DNA from: CAWCUZ01 sp963798795
Lineage (GTDB): Bacteria > Acidobacteriota > Vicinamibacteria > Vicinamibacterales > SCN-69-37
Reading direction: 5' to 3'
DNA length: 64,000 bases
NCBI GenBank assembly: GCA_963798795.1
Contig: CAWCUZ010000006.1
Coordinates: 434,001-498,000, forward strand
The translations under genes were made by a program, and so were the position numbers. The notes below the pieces were generated by a model. It saw only the letters and a list, made by a program, of their open reading frames with translations, was not told the DNA's origin and searched no databases. How positions within the stretch are numbered: the first letter of the stretch is position 1; every line of letters starts with the position of its first letter. Of this stretch, positions 1 to 10,691 are shown piece after piece.

Positions 1-1
1 C

Positions 2-976
2 ATGGTGCGCCGGCTGCACGAAGTGCTCGTCGACGAATTCCGGCAGGGACGGAACGTCGTGCTGATCGTCGACGAGGCGCAGAACATGCCGGTCGAGACG
101 CTCGAGCAGCTCCGCGTGCTGTCGAACCTCGAATCGTCCACGGACAAGCTGCTGCAGATCGTCCTGATCGGCCAGTCGGAGCTCGCGGACCTGCTCGACC
201 GGCACGAGCTCCGGCAGCTCAAGCAGCGGATCGCGGTGCGCGCCACGCTGCAGCCGTTCACCAGGGACGAGAGCGCCGCGTACGTCGCGCATCGGCTGGC
301 CGTGGCGGGCGTGGCCACCGAGTCGGTGTTCACGACGTCGGCTTTGCGCCGGATCGTGCGCCACGCCCGCGGCGTGCCGCGCGTGCTCAACATCGTCTGT
401 GACAACGCGCTGGTGACGGGACTCGGGTATCGGCGCAAGCCGGTGACGGGCGCCATCGCCGGCGAAGTCATCCGGGACCTGGGCGGACGACGGGCGAAGC
501 GGCTCGGCTGGATCGCGGCGGCAATGGCCGCGCTCTGCCTGCTGGCGGGCGCCGTGGTGGCCAGCTCGCCGTACCGCGACGTCATCTGGCGCGGTCTGGC
601 GCTGACACGCGAAGTGCCGCCCGCGCAACAGGCGGCGGACCCGGCGCCGGCCGGCACCTTGCCGATATCCCCGCCGGCTGTTCCCGCAGAGGAAACTCCG
701 GCGCCCGAACCGGTCGAACGGGCCTCGACGCCGGCCCCGGCGGCGGTGCCCGCTCCGGCCGGGGCGCCGGTCAGGACGGTGAAGGCGGGCGACAACCTGT
801 ACCGGCTGGCGCTCGAGGTGTACGGGTTCAGCTCGCCCGAGGTCCTGCAGCGGATTCTCGACAGCAATCAGCACATTCCGGGCGTCGACACGATTTTCGT
901 GGGGACGACCATCACGTTTCCGGACGCGTCGGACCTGCTCCCGGGCAGGCCGAAGGCGGCGGACGGCGGTCAGTGA
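2..976 (+). CDS. ExeA/GspA-like AAA+ ATPase with C-terminal LysM domain (5' partial)
   Basis: The window opens inside this gene, so the Walker A part of the AAA+ domain lies upstream and is not visible. The visible N-terminal part carries Walker B (VVLIVDEAQNM, about residues 19-29), a sensor-like segment (IVLIGQSEL) and the C-terminal lid (RHARGVPRVLNIVCDNAL). This is the layout of the ExeA/GspA-type ATPases found in exosortase and exopolysaccharide loci. One membrane span follows (about 167-188), then a Pro/Ala-rich linker, then a LysM domain at about 257-308 (KAGDNLYRLALEVYG). The ATPase would sit in the cytoplasm and the LysM domain in the periplasm on peptidoglycan. It ends 9 nt before the CpsD-like gene, so the two are probably co-transcribed. 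The role in glycan export is inferred from context. Confidence 0.82.
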   Translation: MVRRLHEVLVDEFRQGRNVVLIVDEAQNMPVETLEQLRVLSNLESSTDKLLQIVLIGQSELADLLDRHELRQLKQRIAVRATLQPFTRDESAAYVAHRLAVAGVATESVFTTSALRRIVRHARGVPRVLNIVCDNALVTGLGYRRKPVTGAIAGEVIRDLGGRRAKRLGWIAAAMAALCLLAGAVVASSPYRDVIWRGLALTREVPPAQQAADPAPAGTLPISPPAVPAEETPAPEPVERASTPAPAAVPAPAGAPVRTVKAGDNLYRLALEVYGFSSPEVLQRILDSNQHIPGVDTIFVGTTITFPDASDLLPGRPKAADGGQ

Positions 977-985
977 GGTTCGGTC

Positions 986-1703
986 ATGAGCAGGATTTTC
1001 GACGCCCTCGAGCAATCGGATCACGCCGCGGCGCTTCGGCATCCGCTGGCTGAGGCGGTTGCCGTTGCCGCACGGCCGGCGCCGGCTGTCGACCGGCCGG
1101 CTTTCGACCGGCCGGCTGCTCCAACCGCGGCGCGGGTGCACGCGCCGGCTCATGCGGCGGCGGTCGGCATGGAACTGGAGATGGTGCAGCTCCATCAGCA
1201 GATCGACGCCATGTTCCCGGCGCGGTCGCACCTGGTACATCGAGTTCATCGCATCGCGGCCCGGCGAAGGCACGTCGACGGTGGTGCGCGAGTTCGCGCG
1301 CGTCGCGGACGCGCGGTTCGGCAAGCGGGTGCTGGTGCTGGACCTGGCGCGCCAGATGGCATTCGGCATCGGGGACACGCAGGTGGATCGGGCCACGCTG
1401 CCGCCGGGACTGTTTTCAGCGCCGGGGGCGGATGTGAACGATGCCATCCGGTCGTGGGCGCGACTCCGCGAATCGTACGACCGCGTGTTGATCGACTCGC
1501 CATCGGCCACGGTCTCGCCGCAGGGGCTGATGGTCTCGAAGGAGGTCGACGGGGTCGTGCTGGTCATGGCCGCGGAAGCCACGCGGTGGCCGGTCGTGGA
1601 GCACGTGAAGCAGAACCTCGAGCGCAGCGGCGGTCGCGTGCTCGGCCTGGTGCTGAACAAGCGGCAGTATCACATTCCTGCCTGGGTGTACCGAAGGCTG
1701 TAA
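986..1703 (+). CDS. CpsD/CapB-like tyrosine autokinase homologue, one frameshift
   Basis: The N-terminus MSRIFDALEQSD is typical of the cytoplasmic kinase proteins of exopolysaccharide loci. An Ala/Pro-rich stretch follows. At about position 1225 the reading frame must shift by one base to continue into the P-loop NTPase fold (WYIEFIASRPGEGTSTV). After the shift come a Walker A'-like strand (KRVLVLDLARQ), the RVLIDSPSAT segment and a C-terminal EGGR-like region ending in LVLNKRQYHIPAWVYRRL. The normal P-loop is PGxGKS/T; here the sequence reads PGEGTST, so the phosphate-binding lysine is replaced. Canonical ATP-dependent kinase activity is therefore doubtful. It lies directly between the ATPase and the initiating transferase, where it would normally control polymer length or export. 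Confidence 0.7.
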
Positions 1704-1740
1704 AACAAGACTCTGAAGGCAAGGACGACAAGAGCTCCCC

Positions 1741-3185
1741 ATGTTTGCCCGACGCCGAGCGCTGCTCATCGCGCTGCAGGTTCTCGACCTGTCGCTGATG
1801 GTGTGCGCCTTCGGCGCGGCAACGGTCGTCGTCTATCTGGAGCAGACCCGTCCGATTTCACTGTCCCAGTTCGCGCACATGCGCGTGGCGGCCTTCAACA
1901 TGGTCGTCTTCGGCGCGCTCGTCGTCACGTGGCACTACTGCTTCCGGTCGTTCCGGCTGTACGAATCGCGCCGGCTGTCGTCACGGCGGCAGGAAATCCT
2001 GGACATGCTGAAGGCCAGTCGCGGTCAGCGCGCTCGTGCTGCTGCTGGTGTCGACTGCCGCCCGCATCGGCCTGGTCACGTCGACGTTCGTGGCCGCGTT
2101 CTGGCTGATCAGCAGCGCGCTCATGGTGGTCAGCCGTCTGCTGCTCAGGTCGCTGCTGGGCTGGGTCAGGCTGAACGGGCGGAACCAGCGGAACCTGCTG
2201 ATTGTCGGCACGAATCCGCGGACGTTCGCCTTCGCGCGCCAGATCGACGGCCGGCCCGAGCTGGGGTATCGCATCATCGGGTTCGTCGACGAGCGGCAGG
2301 AACTGCCCAATGACGAGTGCCTCAGCCGGTACGGCATCGTCTGCGGGTTTGACTCGTTCGCTGCGTTTCTCAGGACCACGTCGTGGACGAAGTCGTGCTG
2401 GCGCTGCCGGTGCGGTCGCTCTACTCGGAGGCCGCGCGGGTTGTCTCAATCTGCGAAGACCAGGGCATTCTCGTTCGCTGCCTCTCGAACCTGTTCGAAC
2501 TCGTCGCAGGCCGTGACCGAGGTCGAGGCATTTCATGGGATCCCGTGGTCACCGTCTCGTCCGGTGCCATGCGTGGTCTGTCTACAAGCGTAAAACGCCT
2601 GATCGACGTCGCTCGTGTCGGCCGTCGCCCTGATGTGCCTCCTTCGCGCCTGCGCGGCGGCGATCGTGTTCGCGATCAAGCTCACGTCAGCCGGCCCGTC
2701 TCATTTCTCGCAGGAACGGCTCGGCCTGAACAAGCGCACGCTTTCGTGTCTACAAGTTCAGGACGATGGTCGTCGGGGCCGAAGGAAGACAGAGGGAGCT
2801 CGAAACCCTGAACGAGCTCGACGGACCTGTCTTCAAGATCCGAAACGACCCACGCGTGACGCCCGTCGGCGCAATTCTGCGAAAGACGAGCCTCGACGAG
2901 CTTCCGCAGCTCTTCAACGTGCTCAAGGGCGAGATGAGCCTTGTCGGACCGCGAGCGATGCCGGTGCGGGACTACAACGGCTTCGACACCGACTGGCATC
3001 GCCGGCGGTTCAGCGTCAAACCTGGCATGACCGGGTTGTGGCAGGTGACTGGCCGAAGCAATACCTCGTTCGAGCGCTGGATGGCACTGGACATGGAATA
3101 TATCGACACATGGTCACTCCGCCTGGATCTCGAGATTCTGGCGAAGACGATTCCGGCAGTATTGAGCGGTTCCGGTGCTGCCTGA
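1741..3185 (+). pseudogene. WcaJ/WbaP-type polyprenyl glycosylphosphotransferase, at least four frameshifts
   Basis: Read across frames, the segment gives a complete initiating sugar-phosphate transferase. N-terminal membrane spans (LLIALQVLDLSLMVCAFGAA) come first, then a CoA-binding-3 Rossmann region (RNLLIVGTNPRTFAFARQID) and a last span joined to the catalytic domain (KRLIDV...AIKLTSAGPSHFSQERLGLN). The conserved catalytic core follows: KFRTM, NELDGPVFKIRNDPRV, LRKTSLDELPQLFNVLKGEM, SLVGPRA and KPGMTGLWQVTGRS. Frame changes are needed near 2015, 2375, 2607 and 2743. The enzyme family loads the first sugar phosphate onto undecaprenyl phosphate in the inner membrane. As written no full-length protein can be made. 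Whether this is real decay or sequence error cannot be decided from the sequence. Confidence 0.8.
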
Positions 3186-3303
3186 TCGCGCCCCCTACGG
3201 AATCGGCGCTACATACACAGATGTCGAGCGAGAGAGGACCCTGCACCATGGCGCAGTCGCCCAAGAGCCACGAACCCGAAGTGATTCTCGACACGGAGGC
3301 GTC

Positions 3304-4127
3304 GTGATCGTGCTGGGTAGCACGGAGGCCCGCACAGCTGCCCAAAACGAGACCGCGTTGCCGGCACTGAACTGGCATCCAATTCTCGGGATGCCCACAC
3401 ACGCGACCAGCTACGCGGATGCTACGACCCGGGTTCTCTCCTGGGCTTCGGCAGGACAGTCGCGATATGTCTGCGTTGCCAACGTTCACGTGACGATGGA
3501 GACGCATGATTCGCCAGAGTACCACGCGGTGCTCGCCGGGGCCGATCTGGTTACGCCAGACGGCATGCCCCTGGTGTGGGCGCTCCGAATGTTCGGGTTT
3601 CCCGACGCGAGTCGTGTCGCCGGGTTGACGCTGACGCTGACGATCCTGGAGCGCGCCGCAGCGGAAGGGGTCCGAGTCGGCTTCTACGGTGGTACTCAGC
3701 AGACGCTGGATCGCCTGGTCCGGAATGTACCCGCCGATTCCCGACCTTGCAGGTAGCCTTTGCCTACGCACCACCCTTCAGACCGCTCACGGCGGATGAG
3801 TCCAAAGCTACCATTGGCGCTATCAACGCCTCGCGCGTGGCAATACTGTTCGTCGGCCTAGGGTGCCCGAAGCAGGAACGGTGGATGGCCGCGCATCGCG
3901 GCGAAGTGAACGCGGTCATGCTGGGAGTCGGCGCGGTGTTCGACTTCCTGGCGGGCATTAAGGCGATCGCGCCGACCTGGATGCAGCACGCGGGACTGGA
4001 GTGGTTGTTCCGACTGGCAATGGAGCCGCGCCGGCTCTGGAGGCGATACGCGTATCACAATCCGCGCTTTCTCGTCCTTCTCGCCGCACAATATGTCAAG
4101 AAGCTGGTAGCCGATGCGGCGCGATAG
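3304..4127 (+). CDS. WecG/TagA/CpsF family glycosyltransferase, one frameshift
   Basis: The family signature YVCVANVHVTMETHDSPEY ... GADLVTPDGMPLVWALRMFG is present. So are VGFYGGTQQTLDRL and, after a frame change near 3735, the C-terminal half FAYAPPFRPLTADE, ILFVGLGCPKQERWMA, MLGVGAVFDFLAG and WLFRLAMEPRRLWRRY. This GT26 family adds the second sugar (ManNAcA- or glucosyl-type) to a lipid-linked primer at the membrane surface. I chose a GTG start at 3304 because it gives about 25 residues before the conserved LNWHPILGMP strand; the start is uncertain. It follows the initiating transferase and precedes fcl, as expected for early assembly steps. Confidence 0.78.
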
Positions 4128-4199
4128 GCGGACGCTGAGCACCGGGAGTACCGATCACGACGCGACAGACCCGAGCGACTATCAAGGAGCGGAGATGCC

Positions 4200-5161
4200 A
4201 TGAACAGGAGTGACCGGATCTTTGTTGCAGGCCATCGAGGGCTGGTCGGATCTGCGCTGACGCGCCGGCTCCGAGGTGATGGGTATGACCGGTTGATCCT
4301 GCGTTCCCGGGAAGAACTCGATCTGCTCGATCCGCAGGCTGTCGATCGCTTCATGAGCGTCGAGCACCCGCAATACGTGTTCATGGCGGCCGCCAGGGTC
4401 GGCGGGATCCTGGCAAACGATACAATGCCGGCGGACTTCATCCGTGAGAACCTCGCCGTCACTTCAATCTCATCGACGCCTCATATCGGTACGGTGTCGA
4501 CAAGCTGCTGTTCCTGGGTAGCTCATGTATCTACCCTCGGCAGGCACCTCAGCCCATCAAGGAGGAGTATCTCCTCACGGGCCCGCTGGAACCGACCAAC
4601 GACGCGTACGCGATCGCGAAGATCGCCGGGATCAAATTATGTCAGTCCTACAATCGGCAGCACGGCACGAACTACATCAGCGTGATGCCGACCAACTTGT
4701 ACGGGCCGGGCGACAATTTCGACCTGCACAGCAGCCACGTGCTTCCTGCGTTGCTGCGCAAATTCCACGATGCCCATGAGGCCCGCGAGCCTGCCGTCAC
4801 CGTGTGGGGCACCGGCAAGCCGCGTCGGGAATTCCTGCACGTCGATGACCTCGCCGACGCGTGCGTGTTCTTGATGCAGCGCCATAACGGATCCGACATT
4901 GTCAACATTGGCTATGGCTCGGATGTGAGTATCGGTGAATTGGCGCACCTGATCCAGGGGATCGTCCGTAACCAGGGAACGGTCGTGTTCGACAGTTCGA
5001 AGCCGGACGGCATGTTCCGGAAGTTGCTGGATTGCTCGCGCCTCTCGGCACTTGGCTGGTCGCCACGGATCCCGTTGCGCGAGGGGATCGAGCAGACGTA
5101 TCGGTGGTTTCAGACGCAGGAAGTTGCTGCGCTTGGCCAGCATGCGGCCATTGGGTGGTGA
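4200..5161 (+). CDS. fcl: GDP-L-fucose synthase (one frameshift)
   Basis: This is an epimerase/reductase that converts GDP-4-keto-6-deoxymannose to GDP-L-fucose. The NADP-binding start RIFVAGHRGLVGSALTRRL is clear, followed by VFMAAARVGGILANDTMPAD. After a one-base change near 4462 the rest reads cleanly, with LFLGSSCIYPR (catalytic Ser), NDAYAIAKIAG (catalytic Tyr and Lys of YxxxK), PTNLYGPGDNF and GKPRREFLHVDDLADA. The length (about 320 residues) matches the family. An AAGGAG-type ribosome site precedes the ATG. No gmd (GDP-mannose dehydratase), which supplies its substrate, is visible in the window. Confidence 0.85.
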
Positions 5162-5265
5162 CAATGTGCGCAGTCGCTGGATCCGCAACCGATCTGCGGC
5201 AACGTGCGGTCGGCGATTCGAGTGCCGGCGGCGCTTCAGTCCCGGCTCCTCCGCCTGGCACCACC

Positions 5266-5559
5266 GGAACACAAGCGACGCCGTGGAATGGTGAACTCAG
5301 TGATCGACGATGGGAGGACGGGGCTGCTCGTTCCACTGGGCAGTCCGGCAGACCTTGCCGCAATAGTGAGTTGGGAGTCAGAGCACGGGGAAGCGGTCCG
5401 CGCGATGGGGCACGCAGCGCGTGCGACGTACTTGAACGGTACACGGGCGCGCCGAACTATCGCCTCCTCCGCGGAGCATGCGCTCAGACTTTTGAGCAGC
5501 GCGAAGCGGTACGGGGCCGCGATGGCGCCGTCCTGCAGCTGCGGGCGGAGCACGAGTGA
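5266..5559 (+). pseudogene. C-terminal stump of a GT4-type glycosyltransferase
   Basis: Only the last quarter of a GT4 (GT-B fold) enzyme remains. It shows VNSVIDDGRTGLLVPLGSPA, the segment that normally follows the nucleotide-sugar-binding E-x7-E motif, then the C-terminal helices AVRAMGHAARATYL and, one frame over, RYTGAPNYRLLRGA. Fewer than 130 bases separate fcl from this segment, so the roughly 250 residues of N-terminal domain and acceptor site are missing. This is a truncation by deletion, not merely a frameshift. The stop TGA overlaps the ATG of the flippase by one base, so the original operon junction on the 3' side is preserved. Confidence 0.65.
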
Positions 5560-7106
5560 TGCTGCCGCGGCGCCGCCCACAGGGACCGCAGCCCACACCA
5601 TCCGGGCTGTCCGGCCGGGCTGTGGCAGGCGGCCAGTGGCGGCTGGCGTCGCTGGGCGTTCAGCTGTACTGCAAGTGTCGGCCGGGATAGTGCTTGCCCG
5701 CTTGCTGAAGCCGGAGGACTTTGGTCTTGCTGCGCTGGCGCTGGTCGTGACTGGATTCGTCAACCTTGCCGCCGACCTCGGCCTCGGATCTGCGATTATC
5801 CAGCGTCGGGAGTTCACAAGCCGGCATCTTAACGTTGCACTGACGGCGGCCCTGGGTCTTGGCATTTTGATATCGAGTGTGATCATCCTGGCAGCTCCGT
5901 TGATCGGGAGTGCCACAAACACGCCCGCATTGGTAAAACCTCTCCGAGTCTTGTCGCTCGCATTCGTCACGGCGGGTTGTGCCACTGTGGCGATCTCAGC
6001 CCTACAGCGCCGTTTGGACTTCCGTCGGTTGTTCGTGGTGGAAGTCACGAGCTATTCAGTCGGCTACGCCTTGGTTGCCATCGCCGGCGCCATGGCTGGA
6101 CTCGGTGTCTGGAGTCTTGTGTTTGGCAGTCTGGCGCAGAGTCTGGTCCTTTGCCTGTTGAGTCTTGGATTCGCCGGCGCCCCCGTGCGGCCTTTGTTGG
6201 CAAGACGCGAACTCCGCGACCTGTTGGGATTCGGCACGCGGGTCAGTGCCAACCAGCTCGTGGGCTTCATTGGCCGAAACGGTGACAACCTCTTGGTCGG
6301 TCGCCTGCTCGGCGCCGAGAGCTTGGGCCTGTACTCCCGAGCTTTCAACCTGATGATGATGCCTATCAACTACGTCACGAGCGTCCTGTTCACCGTCTTG
6401 GTGCCTGCCTACGCAGAAATTCAGGACCAGCGCGCGCGCGTAGGACGAGGCTTCCTGTTGAGCGTCCAGTTCGCATCGAATCGTGGTACTTCCAGTCGCA
6501 GCCGGCATGATCATCGCGGCGCCCCACTGATCGTCGGTCTCTATGGCGACCAGTGGGGAGCAGTTGTGGAGCCCATGCAGCTTTTGTGCCTGGCTGCTAC
6601 CTCCCAGAGCCATTTGCCCCCTCGCAGGAGCCGTGGTCCGAGCATGCGAGCGCGTCATGTCGGAGGTGTGGGTTCAGTGCGGCTTTGCCGGAGCGGTGCT
6701 CGCGGCTGCGGCCCTCGGTGCCCGTCACGGCCTCGTCGGCGTGGCAGCGTTGGTTTCCATCGTGATCGGGTTGATGGGAGCGGCTCAAGCAGGCATGGCC
6801 CTCCGTTTCACGGGTGCCCGATGGCGTTCGTTTCTGTGGGCTCTGGCCCCGGGCGGGCTGATCGGATTGCTCTCGGCCGGCGTGACCGCGACTCTCCGCC
6901 TCGCACTCGAGCGACTCGAGTGGTCCCATCTGGCAATTCTCGCGGCCCTGGTCCTCGGTGGAGCGCTATCAGTGCCGCTGGGCGTGTACCTCCTTCCGGC
7001 GCGAGTTCGGCCGACGGAGCTCTTTTCGCGCCTGGCTGAAAGCCTGCGCGGCCTCCCGGGGTCCTTCCGAATGGGCGCTTTGTTCGTGCTTCGGACGGGG
7101 TTGTAG
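5559..7106 (+). pseudogene. Wzx-like lipopolysaccharide/oligosaccharide flippase, several frameshifts
   Basis: This is a MOP-superfamily polysaccharide transport protein with many hydrophobic helices. Recognisable blocks are VLARLLKPEDFGLAALALVV, FVNLAADLGLGSAIIQRRE, FGTRVSANQLVGFIGRNGDN, LLVGRLLGAESLGLYSRAFN, GLYGDQWGAVVEPMQLL and a C-terminal block of hydrophobic helices (LIGLLSAGVTATLRLAL, ILAALVLGGALSVPLGVYLL). Frame changes are needed near 5665, 6477, 6525 and 6600. The ATG at 5559 overlaps the preceding stop. The family moves undecaprenyl-linked repeat units across the inner membrane, which fits its place between glycosyltransferases and the ligase. As written it is not a single reading frame. 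Confidence 0.78.
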
Positions 7107-7153
7107 ACGTCGGGATCCGCGATGACGACTCGAGAGCTCGCACGCGTCGCTGC

Positions 7154-8100
7154 GTGGCCAATGCCTTTGTCGGCGCTGGCGGGCTGGTGCGCCGTCAGCT
7201 TGTCGGTCTGTGCTATCACGCTGTCTGCGAACGCCAGCCGCCGCACCTTCGGCATCTGTTGTCGAATACGACGCCCATCCTGTTCGAGCGCGACCTGAAA
7301 ACCATTCTGAGACACTACACGCCAGTTGGTTACTCCGATGTGGTGAGCGGCAGAGCTACTCAGACCCGGCCGGCGCCCCGCGATCATCGTGACCTTCGAC
7401 GACGGACTTCGGGAGTGTTATACCGTGGCTCGACAACTCCTTTTGAAGTACAGGGGTTCCCAGCGGTGTTCTTTGTTCCGCCTGGCTTTCTGGACAATCC
7501 GCGCCTATACTCTACCGACACCTTCTGTCCTTGTGTCTCGAGGCGTATCGTCGGTCCTCCCGGGCGCAGCGTCGAGCACTTGTACCGCGGAACCTGGGCC
7601 GGTGGCTTGACGTCACACTCACGACGGTCGATGACGTAGTGACTGCGCCTCGATGGTCTAGGGCCAAGCGATGAGCCTGGCTCCGTCACTGCATTGATCA
7701 AGGTTTGAACGTGCAGAAACGCGGGCCCCTGCCGGAAGTCTCAGTGGGTACCTGTCCACCACAGAGGTCCGCTGCCTGGCTGCTGACGGTTTCACCATCG
7801 GAGCGCATGGCGAGGATCACATTCCCCTGACAGCGCTGACGGAGACGGGCTTTGTTCAGGACGTCGTTCGATCCTGCGCCCGTTATCCAGGAGATTGTGG
7901 AGTCCGGACCTGTCCCGTATGCATTCCCGTTCAATGGCCGGCCAGTTAACCAGCGGGGTAACACGGTGATCGCCAGTCCCACGACCACGTCGGCCTGTTC
8001 TTCGACACGGCGGCATGGCCCCCGACGTTCGGGAGGTGGTCAACCGCACGGTGGTGGATGCACAACGGGCCGCTATTTCGGCCTGCCGTAAGCGCAAGGA
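7154..8100 (+). pseudogene. NodB-type polysaccharide deacetylase, heavily frameshifted
   Basis: Pieces of a carbohydrate esterase 4 protein occur in order across frames. They are VGLCYHAVCERQPPHLRHL, FERDLKTILRHYTPVGYSDV, VTFDDGLRECY (motif 1 with the metal-binding Asp pair), FPAVFFVPPGFLDNPRLYST, LAADGFTIGAHGEDHIPLTA (motif 2, H-x3-H type), IVESGPVPYAFPFNGRPVN and MAPDVREVVNRTVVDAQ. At least four frame changes are needed and the 3' end is not clear. The family removes N-acetyl groups from exported polysaccharide. The GTG start at 7154 is tentative. Confidence 0.65.
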
Positions 8101-8279
8101 CCGCTTTGAAGATGGCATATGTGGCGGAGATAGTTCGCTGCTTACGGCGCCGGAGGGATCAGACATGCCAAGGGTGCGATTATCGGTACCGATGTTCGGG
8201 CCGCCCGCACACCGCAGTGGCCGACGCCATGTGCCTGTCTGTGTAACGCCGTGCAACTGACGGGCCGTCAACAAACGCC

Positions 8280-9537
8280 GCTCGGTCGAGTCGGGCGGGG
8301 CGTGACAGACCCGACCGTCGGGCGAGTCGAAACAACTGCAGCCGCGGTGTGTCTCGCCATTCTGCTGCGAATGGTCGCGCCCCTGTCTTCACGGAGGCAG
8401 CGATTCCGCCTCGCATGAGGCACCCGCCCTCGTGGAGCGAATTCTGTCCTGGTTCGTTTACGCATTCACCGCAGCACAGGCTGTCCGTCGAAGGCGGGAC
8501 AGCGCGCCACACCTATGGGCAGCGCGGTTTCCGATCTTGATGGTCCTCGTTGCCTTCATGTCCACCACCTGGTCCATCGCTCCGGTCGCCAGTCTTAGGG
8601 CCGCGTTCTCCCTCGGAATGGTCACGCTCTTCGGAGTATACCTTGGATCCAGATTCCGTCCGTCCGCCTGCTCGTCACTCGCGGCCGTATTCAGTGTGGC
8701 CGCGCTCGCCGGTGTCGCTTGCTCTACTACTGCCGTCCTACGGGATCGGCCGCGGTGCCTTCGAAGGCGACTGGCAGGGCGTTTTCACGACTAAGAACGT
8801 GCTCGGCCTCACGATGCTCGTGACCATCATGGTCCTGCGCTCGGCTGGTGCCGGCTCCACAGCATTGCGACGGGTTGCCGGGTGTGGCATGGCTGTCGCT
8901 ACGGGAGCCCTGATCCTGTCCGGCTCGGTCGCGTCCCTGATTGTGCTTCTTGTGGTTACAGTGACGACGCCGCTCCTCAGCCTCGTGCGGCGGTCACACA
9001 ACCGCAAGGCACTGGCGCTCGCCTGCGCCTATGTTGCGGTCTTCATTGGGGTCATGATGACCGTGGACGGCAACAGCCTAGTGCGTGCAATGGATTCGGA
9101 GCGGACGCTGACCGGCCGCCGGCGATCTCGACTGCCGTTGTTGAGCGCATCGACCAACGGCCTCTTCGGCTACGGCTACGACGCGTTCTGGTCGTCCGCT
9201 CAGGACCTGGAAAGTCATGCGTAATAACCTGGATTGGTCGACACCGAATTCACACAGCGGGTTCCTTGAATTCGGCGCGACCCTTGGCCTTGTCGGCGTG
9301 TTAATCCTCGTGGCGGCCATCGCCGATGCCGGCGCGCGGGCCTGGCGCGCATGGCGCCCGTGGATCGATCACAGTGACGACTGGCGACTTGCCTTCCTTC
9401 TGTGCGTAGTCCTCATCGATCTTGTTGAAGTGCCGCTTTACGACAGCGGGGCGTTCTGGGTGCTGCTGGTGACCGCGGCCGTGACTGACCGCAATCGAGT
9501 GGCCAGTCGGCCGACGCCAGTGGGCCGCGGCCGCTAG
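8280..9537 (+). pseudogene. O-antigen ligase/polymerase (Wzy_C family), frameshifted
   Basis: This is a multispanning membrane protein in pieces: VERILSWFVYAFTAAQAV, FPILMVLVAFMSTTWSIAPV, FEGDWQGVFTTKNVLGLTML, then SERTLTGRRRSRLPLL and NGLFGYGYDAFWSSAQ, then NSHSGFLEFGATLGLVGVLI. The sequence pattern TGR...LxGYGxxAFW...SHSGxLE is that of the Wzy_C (PF04932) family, which ligates or polymerises lipid-linked glycan in the periplasm. Frame changes occur before about 8430, near 8720 and near 9215, and the true start is not visible. It is followed after 55 bases by a GT2 gene. Confidence 0.72.
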
Positions 9538-9592
9538 TCAGGGCGCTGGCCCAGGACGGCCTCGGCGCCTTGAGAGCGGGAGGTTCCACGCC

Positions 9593-10548
9593 GTGGTCGA
9601 CGTAAGCGTCGTTGTTCCATCGTATCGTCGGCCTACGTTCCTTGCGCGTGCAATCGAAAGCGTGTTGCACCAACAAATGGTTGGAGCATCGGTCGAGATC
9701 GTTGTTGTCGATAACGATCCGAGCGAAACCGCCAGACCAGTCGTGGATTGCGCGAACACCGACAGGTCGGTGCCGATTCGGTACATGTTGGAGACACGGC
9801 CCGGCATTTCGCACGCGCGTAACAGCGGCGTGGCGGCCGCAAGGGGTCAGTACATTGCATTTCTTGATGACGACGAGGAAGCGGATCGCCACTGGCTCGC
9901 TCATCTGCTCAGCGCGGTTCGATCCTTCGGAGCAGATGCCGTTGCGGGACCGGTCTACCCCCGTTTCGATGGCCCGATGGCCAGTGTCGACGCGCACCGG
10001 CGTAGGGCGCACACGCACGACGCGCGTATGCCGACCGGCACTCCATTGCGAGAGCGGGGAATCGGCAACAGTATGTTCGACCGCCACCGTTGCTTTATGA
10101 ACTCGGAACCGTTCGACCCTAGCCTGGGCCTGAGCGGTGGTGAGGATACGCTCTTCATGCGGCAGTTGACCCGCGGAGGTCGGCGGCTTAGATCTGGTGC
10201 AGCGAAGCGCTTGTGTGGGAGACGGTGCCAGCAGAGCGGCTTGAAGCCGGCTACTTGCTGCGGCGATCGTTTCGTGCAGGTCAGACGACCACCCTTGTGT
10301 GCATCGCCCTGCGGCCGCGACAAATGGGTCGAGCACTCAGACACATGGCGGGCGGCGCTGTCCAGGCGACGATCTTCAGGCCTGGCGGGTCTGCCCTGTG
10401 GCTTCTGCGCAGGCCAAGTTGGCTGCCGTTAGTGATCAAGGCGGCTGGCGGATGTGGGAAGCTATTCTGGCATCGCAAACTGCACTTGCAGATGTACAGA
10501 ACACGCCGAGCCGCGGATGTCCGGCGCAACCATGTTGAGGAGCCGTGA
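9593..10548 (+). CDS. GT2-family glycosyltransferase, one frameshift
   Basis: The GT-A fold start DVSVVVPSYRRPTFLARAIE is followed by EIVVVDNDPSE, GISHARNSGVAAARGQYIAF and the metal-binding acidic cluster LDDDEEAD. Later comes LSGGEDTLFMRQLTRGG. A frame change near 10200 restores a C-terminal part (ETVPAERLEAGYLLRRSF, then hydrophobic segments around LRRPSWLPLVIKAAG) that suggests membrane association. The enzyme would add a sugar to the growing repeat unit on the cytoplasmic side. The start is a GTG, taken because it gives the standard short lead into the first beta strand. Confidence 0.75.
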
Positions 10549-10691
10549 AAGCGCGGCCGGTGCCGCAGTGAAGGCTCTCAGCGGCGACATGGTTAGACTG
10601 GGACAGGTAATGAGCCGCCGGCGTGGGCGAGCGCCCACATTCTGGAAACGGCGACCGTCATGTGATTGTGCGAGAAGCGGCGGACGCTGAA

